A stretch of 64,000 nucleotides of DNA from Corynebacterium stationis (GTDB taxonomy: Bacteria > Actinomycetota > Actinomycetes > Mycobacteriales > Mycobacteriaceae), in assembly GCF_001941345.1 (NCBI RefSeq), contig NZ_CP009251.1, positions 1 to 64,000 of the forward strand. Direction: 5' to 3'. Positions 58,005 through 64,000 of the stretch are shown here, piece after piece. A program made the translations under genes and the position numbers. Position 1 is the first letter of the stretch. Every line of letters begins with the position of its first letter. Below the pieces are notes generated by a model, which saw only the letters and a list, made by a program, of their open reading frames with translations, searched no databases and was not told the DNA's origin.

Positions 58005-59497
58005 GTGAGTTCAACCGGTCGATGCAACACCGGTCTGTTGAAGTAATCGTAGCTGCTCGGCAAATACTTCCGCGGGCGTACGCCAGCCGAGAGCTTTCCG
58101 GGGCCGGTTGTTGAGCGCGAGAGCAACTGCTTCGAGTTCCTCGGCCGACCACCGAGACAGGTCGGTGCCTTTCGGGAAGTACTGCCGCAACAACCCGTTT
58201 GTGTTCTCGTTCGTCGGGCGCTGCCAGGGCGAGTGGGGGTCGGCGAAGAACACTCTCGTGCCAGTATCGAGGGTGAACTGCGCGTGCCCGGAGAGCTCTT
58301 TCCCGCGATCCCAGGTCAGGGTCTGGCGCAACTGGAGAGGCAGAGCAGACAGCGACGTCGCCAGTGCGGCGTTCATCGCGAGAGCCCCATAGCCGCCCAG
58401 CGCGGGACCGTTTTTCACTACGGGCTGCTCGTCCCAACCTTCTAAGCGAGGCAGATGCACTAGGATTGTGGAGCGGCTGGAGCGTTCGACGAGGGTCCCG
58501 ATCGCCGAGCGACCGGTGCCGATTATCAGGTCGCCTTCCCAATTCCCGGCAACCGAGCGATCATCGGCCTCAGAGGGTCGTTTAGAGAGCACCACATCCT
58601 CGGTGACGTGTCCCTGTGGCTTGTTCCGTGACCGTTTCCGCGGCTGGCGCAGCGCCCGCCCGGTACGCAGGCAGGTTACCAGCTCGCGTTTGAGCGCGCC
58701 GCGTCCCTCGATGTAGAGCGACTGGTAGATTGCCTCCGGGCTGATACGCATGGACTCATCATCGGGGAAATCGATCGTCAATCGGTGGGAAATCTGTTCC
58801 GGGCTCCACGCTAGCGACCACCGTCGGTCAGCCCGATGAGGCTTGTTCAACCCCTTCCAAGGCGAACGCCGCTGGCCCATCGACCACGGTGCCATCAATC
58901 CGGTGCACCTTGCCTGCGAGACGGTCCTGCACGTACTGCCGCAGCGCGTCGTTTACGGCTAACTTCGCGGCTTTCGGGCGCTTCGCGGTCTCCTGCGCCT
59001 TCCACTGCGCCACTAGCGCTCGATACTCGGACCTTCCGCCCCTAGTCGCTGCGTTGCGGCGCAGTTCTCGGGAGAGCGTTGCCGGGTCACGCCCCAGTTC
59101 ACGGGCGATCTCGCGCACGCCTTTGTCTTTGGCGCGCATCAGTGCGATCTCTTCACGCTCTTCGAACGACAGGTATCGGCCCGATGGTTCGGCCAGACTC
59201 AGTGGTGGCATACCGCCAGCGTGGCGGAACCAGCGCATCCCGACGGGGACGGACACGCCCACCGCGTTCGCCGCTTCCGCCGTCGTCACCCCGGTCGCGA
59301 TCAGCCGCCAGAACTGCCGCTGCACCACCCGCGACGGAGAAGGCCGTCCAGGCGACCGCATCGGCGGCCGCAGCGCCCGGTCTGCCCGCCACTGCCGACG
59401 AACCCTCTCGGGCGCATCTCCGGTCTTCGCAATCCAGTCTTTCCTCGCCACCAAACACCTCCGTTGTCAAGGTGTTGCGACGACCGATTGAATCCAC
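58005..59497 (-). mobile_element. IS30-family element B
   Basis: Terminal inverted repeats GTGAGTTCAACCGGTCGATG... (from 58005) and the complement of GTGGATTCAATCGGTCGTCG... (to 59497) enclose a two-frame IS30 transposase. The DNA on its two sides belongs to two different IS3 elements and no target duplication is visible. Confidence 0.82.
58011..59454 (-). pseudogene. IS30-family transposase B, frameshifted
   Basis: The N-terminal frame (59454-58828: VVQRQFWRLIATGVTTAEAA, then YLSFEEREEIALMRAKDKGV, then AGKVHRIDGTVVDGP) and the C-terminal frame (from about 58890: KGLNKPHRADRRWSLAWSPE, GNWEGDLIIGTGRSAIGTLV with Asp, LTWDRGKELSGH, FFADPHSPWQRPTNENTNGL, ending GVASTG) are offset by one base near 58870. 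Joined, they form a full IS30 DDE transposase. Confidence 0.88.
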
Positions 59498-60157
59498 CCT
59501 GCGCACCGGCATCGGAGTGATGGACAATGCCGGTGGCGGTGAAGCCCATCCGCGTCCGTTTCCGGCTGAACAACGCGTGTTCCAGGGCCATGAGCACCAT
59601 CCGGGTGACCACCCAGCCGAGGATCATCCGCGAGTACGCGTCGACGATGAAGGCGACGTAGCAGAATCCCTTGCTGGTCCACACGTAGGTGAAGTCCGCG
59701 ATCCACCACTGATCCGGACGCGTCGGATGGCTCCACCGCCGGTTGATCAGGTCCGGGTGCCGACGGTGGGCAGGGTGGGCCACGGTCGTTTTCTTGCAGT
59801 GCATCCCTCGTGAGACACCGTGGATGCCGGTGATCTTCATCAGCCGTTCGACCTGGTCACGCCCGATGGTCATGCCGTCGCGTATGGCGGTCTTCCAGAG
59901 CTTGCGCCGGCCGTAAACCTTGCGGTTTCCCTCCCACAGCCGAAAGATGCGGTGGGCATCGTAGGCCTCATCCAGCTCAGCTTCTGAGGGGCCGAAGCCG
60001 CGGGCCTGGTGGGCGTAAAAGGTGCTCGGGGCAATCGCGATGCCATGGGCAGTCAAGGTTTCGCAGATTGGCTCGACCCCGAAGCGCTTCCGGTAGGTGC
60101 GGATGAACTCCACGATCACCGAAGTTTGCGGTCGAGCTCCGCCTGAGCGAAAAAGCC
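59498..60157 (-). pseudogene. IS3-family (element B) orfB, N-terminal two thirds
   Basis: Minus-strand text FFAQAELDRKL (end of orfA), then VIVEFIRTYRKRFGVEPICE, STFYAHQARGFGPSEAELDE, WWIADFTYVWTSKGFCYVAF (first catalytic Asp) and GIVHHSDAGAQ (second Asp), where IS30 element B cuts it. The third catalytic residue is missing. Its upstream side is separated from orfA by IS30 element A. Confidence 0.85.
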
Positions 60158-60159
60158 GA

Positions 60160-61387
60160 CTTAGACTCAACCCGTGAGTGCAACACCATCTCCGCCCACC
60201 TCATGAAGGGGAGAATCAGATGGCCACAATCGGACGGCCAGGCTTACCCAAAGATCAACGCCAGAAAGTCTGGGATCTATGGAAGACCGGTTCTTCCCTC
60301 AGCGAAATATCACGTGAAGTCGGTTCCCCGCCAGGATCAATCTTTTCCATTCTCCTGCCCCGGGGAGGGATTTATCTTCCCGCGCAGAAACACCGCCCAG
60401 GCTCTCTTACGCTGGCAGAGCGTGAAGAGATCTCCCGCGGTATAAGCGCCGGGATGTCCTGCCGCGCCATTGCCCGGATGCTCAACCGCTCGGCGTCGAC
60501 CATCAGCCGCGAAATCAACCGCAACAAGGGCCGTCAGGCTTACCGCGCCATCGATGCCGATGATCGATCTTGGCGCCGTGCCCGACGACCGCAACGCTGC
60601 ACACTCGCCAAGAACCCGGTCCTGCGCGGATACGTGGCCGCGCGCCTGCGTGAAGACTGGTCACCGGAACAGATCGCCGGACGACTCAAGATCACCTACT
60701 CTCCCACCTCGCGGATGCAGATCTCTCACGAGTCGATCTACAAATCACTGTTCATCCAGTCCAGGGGTGTGTTGCCGAAAGCCCTGCAGAAACGTCTCCG
60801 TTCCCGCCGGCCGATCAGGAAGGCACGCTCCAACACGACCAGTGGGCAGTGGCGCTCCCAGATCAAAGACGCCGTGCCGATCTCCCAGCGCCCGGCGGAG
60901 GGAGATGACCGGGCCCAGATCGGGCACTGGGAGGGAGATCTCGTCATCGGCTCCGGTCAGTCGCAGATCGCTACGGTGGTCGAACGCGCGACTCGGTTGA
61001 CGCGGGTTGTGCACGTCCACTCCCGTCATGCGGCATCCGTGACAGCAGGACTCGTTCGTGAATTGCGGCATCTGCCGGATAGGGCGAAGCGGTCGTTGAC
61101 GTGGGACCGGGGAATGGAATTGGCCGGTCATAAAGAAGTCGCTGCCGGTACGGGGATGAAGGTGTATTTCGCTGATCCTCATTCCCCGTGGCAACGTGGA
61201 ACAAACGAGAATACTAACCGGTTGTTGCGGCAGTACTTTCCGAAGAAGTCATCGATGAAGGGCTTCAGTCAGGCCGATCTTGATGAGGTCGCTGACAAGC
61301 TCAACAACCGTCCCCGCAAGGTTCTCGGGTTCCGTACCCCCCGCTGAGCAGTACGAAGTGATGTTGCGTTGACGGATTGAACCCAAG
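60160..61387 (+). mobile_element. IS30-family element A, inserted in IS3 element B
   Basis: Ends CTTAGACTCAACCCGTGAGT at 60160 and the complement of CTTGGGTTCAATCCGTCAAC at 61387 form inverted repeats. GA flanks both sides (60158-60159 and 61388-61389) as a 2-bp target duplication. Removing the element restores the IS3 reading KTASAFFAQAELDRKL. Confidence 0.92.
60220..61347 (+). CDS. IS30-family transposase A (C-terminal frameshift)
   Basis: A 375-residue transposase: helix-turn-helix LPKDQRQKVWDLWKTGSSLS, second helix-turn-helix LAEREEISRGISAGMSCRAI, and catalytic core GHWEGDLVIGSGQSQIATVV (Asp), LTWDRGMELAGH (Asp), DPHSPWQRGTNENTNRLLRQ (Glu). ATG 60220 is chosen. A run of six C near 61338 (five expected) ends it at GFRTPR instead of GFRTPAEQYEVMLR. 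It loses only the last nine or so residues and may still be active. Confidence 0.88.
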   Translation: MATIGRPGLPKDQRQKVWDLWKTGSSLSEISREVGSPPGSIFSILLPRGGIYLPAQKHRPGSLTLAEREEISRGISAGMSCRAIARMLNRSASTISREINRNKGRQAYRAIDADDRSWRRARRPQRCTLAKNPVLRGYVAARLREDWSPEQIAGRLKITYSPTSRMQISHESIYKSLFIQSRGVLPKALQKRLRSRRPIRKARSNTTSGQWRSQIKDAVPISQRPAEGDDRAQIGHWEGDLVIGSGQSQIATVVERATRLTRVVHVHSRHAASVTAGLVRELRHLPDRAKRSLTWDRGMELAGHKEVAAGTGMKVYFADPHSPWQRGTNENTNRLLRQYFPKKSSMKGFSQADLDEVADKLNNRPRKVLGFRTPR

Positions 61388-61392
61388 GACGC

Positions 61393-61677
61393 CGTCTTCA
61401 AAATCTCATTGGCACGTCGCAGCTTGGCCACTTCCTTGGCCTGCTCGTCGTAGGCGGCCTGGAGTTGCTCGTAGGACAAGGAACTGGGCTCAGGAGCTTC
61501 GGCCTGCTTTTCCTGTTTGCGGATCCAGTTGCGCAAGGTGGATTCCTTCACGCCGAGAAGCTCGCCGATTTCCCGGCGAGCACCTGCCTTGGAGATGTCG
61601 CCTTCCTCCAGGCGTTCGAAGTACATGCGCACCGCGCGGTCCTGCGTGGCTGCGTCGTACTGACTGGGTCGTGCCAT
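61393..61677 (-). pseudogene. IS3-family (element B) orfA, interrupted
   Basis: From ATG 61677: ARPSQYDAATQDRAVRMYFE, then REIGELLGVKESTLRNWIRK (helix-turn-helix), a coiled coil (AAYDEQAKEVAKLRRANEIL) and KTAS, where IS30 element A intervenes. An open frame continues artificially into the IS30 DNA. Confidence 0.88.
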
Positions 61678-61850
61678 GCTGATCTTCCTCCTAGGGTAAA
61701 ACCTAGTCTCCGACCAACCCAGGCCACCTCACACCATCTGAATCCCTCATCTGGTCAGGATTCGCAATGATGACTGGAAACCGTCAACCTTCCGCTTCCG
61801 ATTCGTTGCTTGCCGGACGCAAAGACATGAAAAGCGCAGTCGATATGGGC
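61678..61850. other. IS3 element B outer end and gap before mntH
   Basis: The DNA upstream of orfA carries the AGGAAGATCA leader and probably the terminal repeat near TAGTCTCCGACCAACCCAGG (about 61707-61726). I see no gene in the remaining bases. Confidence 0.4.
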
Positions 61851-63089
61851 TCAAACGATACCTGTTTCGAGCGCGATGAGTGCGATGTTGAGTGCAATGA
61901 TTCCGGCAGTGACGAGCCAGCCCATCGCCGTTGTCCACCAAGTATTTACCGCGGATCCCATGAGCTTTTTTCGCGAGGTCAGCCACACCAGAGGAACGAG
62001 GGCGAACGGGATCCCAAAGGAGAGGATCACCTGACTCAGCACCAGGGCATACGTGGGGTCGGTACCGATCGCGAGCACGATGATGGACGGGATGATGGTG
62101 ATCAGACGTCGGGTGAGGAGTTTCAGGCGGGTGCGGAAGAGACCGCCCATGATATCGCTCCCAGCATAAGCGCCGACAGCTGTCGAGGCGAGACCGGAGG
62201 CCAGGAGTGCGATCGCGAACATCCACCCGGCCGTAACTCCAAGCGCATTCTGTATGGCGGCGTGGGCACCTTCAAGGGTATCGGTGCCCGATACCCCGGG
62301 AAGAACGGTCGCAGCAACGAGCAGCATCACCAGGTTGACGGATCCTGCGATCGTGAGCGCGATCGTGACATCGACTCGAGTGGCTCGAATCAGCCGCGGC
62401 AACGGATAGGTCTTATCGATTCCGAAGCGGTCACGGGCAAGTGAAGAGTGGGCGTAGATCGCATGCGGCATAACCGTCGCCCCCAAGATGCTCGCTGCAA
62501 GCAGCACCGACTGAGTACCATCGAACCGAGGAATCATCCCCTCAAGGACAGCACCGGGTTCGGGCGGCGCCAGGAACAGGCCGTAACAAAATCCGACCAC
62601 GATGACCATCATCAGGCCGATGATCGCGAACTCGAAGGTCTTCGCGTCCCGCCTAGCCTGTACCAGAAGCAAGATAGTGGAGATCAAGCCCGTGATGATC
62701 GCCCCCATCACGAGTGGAATGTCGAACAGGATCCACAGGGCTACCGCTCCGCCGATTACCTCGGCAATATCAGTGGCGATCGCCACGAACTGCGCCTGCA
62801 GTCCGTATAGAACCCGACCTGGTCGGCTCTTGATGCGCTTCCCCAGGAGCTCAGCCATGCTCGACCCCGTGGCCAAGCCCAACTTCGCGGACATGTACTG
62901 GATCAACCAAGCCGCCATATTGGCCGCAACAATCACCCACACCAGCAAGTACCCAAACTGCGCTCCTGCTGACATATTGACCGCCACATTGCCCGGATCA
63001 AGGTAAGCGACCCCCGCCACCAAGGCAGGGCCAAGCAGCCAAGCGGTCTTGCGGCCCCGGGTTTTGGGCTCGGCGATTCCGGCACTCAT
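61851..63089 (-). CDS. mntH: Nramp family divalent metal transporter (MntH)
   Basis: A 412-residue proton-coupled Mn(II)/Fe(II) importer with about 11 helices. The first-helix metal motif is YLDPGNVAVN (Asp-Pro-Gly-Asn) and helix 6 has GATVMPHAIYAHSS (MPH), both intact. It is the only importer among the metal genes of the island. ATG 63089 lacks a strong ribosome-binding site, and I see no MntR/DtxR box upstream. Confidence 0.93.
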   Translation of the reverse strand: MSAGIAEPKTRGRKTAWLLGPALVAGVAYLDPGNVAVNMSAGAQFGYLLVWVIVAANMAAWLIQYMSAKLGLATGSSMAELLGKRIKSRPGRVLYGLQAQFVAIATDIAEVIGGAVALWILFDIPLVMGAIITGLISTILLLVQARRDAKTFEFAIIGLMMVIVVGFCYGLFLAPPEPGAVLEGMIPRFDGTQSVLLAASILGATVMPHAIYAHSSLARDRFGIDKTYPLPRLIRATRVDVTIALTIAGSVNLVMLLVAATVLPGVSGTDTLEGAHAAIQNALGVTAGWMFAIALLASGLASTAVGAYAGSDIMGGLFRTRLKLLTRRLITIIPSIIVLAIGTDPTYALVLSQVILSFGIPFALVPLVWLTSRKKLMGSAVNTWWTTAMGWLVTAGIIALNIALIALETGIV

Positions 63090-63490
63090 CTCGTTGTCTC
63101 ACACCTTGTCAAACAGTCGTTACAAAAACTTCGTTCGGTCCAGCTTTACTGCGCTGCCTGGTCAACCATCATCGTTTTGTCCGACGACCCGGGACCAGGC
63201 CTCCGGGCCATTCCAGATGCGCGGGCCAAATAGCGCGTTGCCCTCATCGTCGGTCTCGGGCCAATCCATCAGCAGCTCCTCAGGGAGCAGCTCGCCGACG
63301 GCCGCTGCCGGTCCCCGCCCGGGCCCACCATGAGGGCCACCTCGGCCTCGGGGGCGATGTGGGCGACGGCGTCGGCCAGGACGACCGCGAATTCGACGCT
63401 GTCCTGGATGAAACAATCGGCACTATCGCGGAAGCCTCACGCACCTGACTACGCCTTCCGAGAAGGCGCGGTGGGTGTCTCCTGCTGGAA
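63090..63490 (-). pseudogene. Frameshifted coding remnant between mntH and a P-type ATPase
   Basis: Minus-strand fragments in two frames read like one protein: FIQDSVEFAVVLADAVAHIA, then PEAEVALMVGPG (about 63415-63325), then GELLPEELLMDWPETDDEGN, then ALFGPRIWNGPEAWSRVVGQ to a stop near 63162. I do not recognise the family. No start codon with context is visible, so the 5' part is missing or lies in the shifted frame. Confidence 0.45.
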
Positions 63491-64000
63491 TCAGCCGTCG
63501 GTCGGAGCCAGGTGAGCCGGGTCCAGGTCGATCCGGCGTAGCAGCTGGGCGTTGAGGGCGACGATGATCGTGGACAGGGACATCAAGATCGCGCCCACGG
63601 CCGGGGACAGCACGAACCCGATCGGGGCGAGCACTCCGGCGGCCAGGGGAACGGCGAGGATGTTGTAGCCAGAGGCCCAGACCAGGTTCTGGACCATCTT
63701 GCGGTAGCTGGCATGGGAGAGCTCGATCATCGACAGCACGGCCCTGGGATCATCACTGGCCAGGACCACCCCGGCGGACTCCATCGCCACATCTGTACCC
63801 GCGCCAATCGCAATACCGACCTCGGCCCGGGCCAGGGCCGGGGCGTCATTGACACCGTCGCCGACCATGGCCACGCTCAGACCGCGCTCCTGCAGCTGGG
63901 TGACCTTGGTGTCCTTGTCCTGCGGCAGAACCTCGGCGAAGACCTCATCGATCCCCAGATCCTTGCCCACTGCCTGGGCGACCTGGGTGGCGTCACCGGT
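63491..64000 (-). CDS. Copper-type P1B ATPase, C-terminal part (continues beyond window)
   Basis: The last ~170 residues of a P-type ATPase: [40 protein letters not shown], then helices [20 protein letters not shown] and [20 protein letters not shown], ending LAPTDG. The MSxSTIIVxxNAxxLR end motif is that of CopB/HMA-type copper pumps. The start and catalytic DKTGT lie past base 64000. It is a different gene from the ATPase piece at 48.9-49.5 kb. Confidence 0.88.
   Translation of the reverse strand, partial: TGDATQVAQAVGKDLGIDEVFAEVLPQDKDTKVTQLQERGLSVAMVGDGVNDAPALARAEVGIAIGAGTDVAMESAGVVLASDDPRAVLSMIELSHASYRKMVQNLVWASGYNILAVPLAAGVLAPIGFVLSPAVGAILMSLSTIIVALNAQLLRRIDLDPAHLAPTDG

Noticed and set aside
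61767..62444. 225-residue plus-strand open frame over mntH
   Set aside because: Antisense of mntH; low-complexity charged composition.

Overview
This window is the replication-origin region of a Corynebacterium chromosome. It opens at the first base of dnaA and runs dnaA, oriC, dnaN, recF, a DUF721 gene, gyrB, gyrA, a DUF3566 membrane gene and tRNA-Ile/tRNA-Ala, the usual actinobacterial order. The MdbA/VKOR-type oxidative folding genes, CmtR regulators, many apparently leaderless mRNAs and the IS types also fit Corynebacterium. The species cannot be fixed from the sequence alone.

Bases 1-25,300 are core chromosome: replication genes; a small toxin-antitoxin-like pair divergent from gyrA; two identical tRNA-Ala genes; a metallophosphoesterase, a Nudix hydrolase and a CycA-type permease; panB-panC, with panB frameshifted; sucC-sucD; a LigB-type dioxygenase divergent from a MarR regulator across a perfect operator-like palindrome; and small cupin, SRPBCC and membrane proteins. 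An amidohydrolase gene, frameshifted and cut by an IS3 remnant, marks the end of the core.

Bases 25,300-64,000 are a visibly more G+C-rich accessory island full of mobile DNA. Its heart (28.1-57.7 kb) is bounded by inverted 283-bp copies of a serine-resolvase gene start, followed inward on both sides by cadD sequence. Inside lie metal and envelope-redox functions: two CDF exporters, a P1B ATPase with its CmtR repressor, CopC and a CopD-CtaG fusion, an M23 peptidase, an ArsR regulator, a DsbA-like oxidase with VKOR, cytochrome bd oxidase with its CydDC exporter (cydABDC), and CmtR-CadD. Together these suggest metal export, periplasmic copper handling, disulfide formation linked to the quinone pool, and a robust terminal oxidase.

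The right half of the island is scrambled. There are three VKOR copies, a truncated DsbA joined to a SURF1 tail, a persulfide-dioxygenase/P-type-ATPase/DsbA mosaic, a VIT1/DUF2188 junction, an IS6-type element with a frameshifted transposase, an IS110 element splitting SURF1, and IS30 elements inside IS3 elements. The window ends with mntH, a gene remnant, and a P-type ATPase running off the edge.

Several genes carry single-base indels (panB, the amidohydrolase, an IS30 transposase, the MBL gene). These may be true decay or sequencing error, and raw reads are needed to decide.
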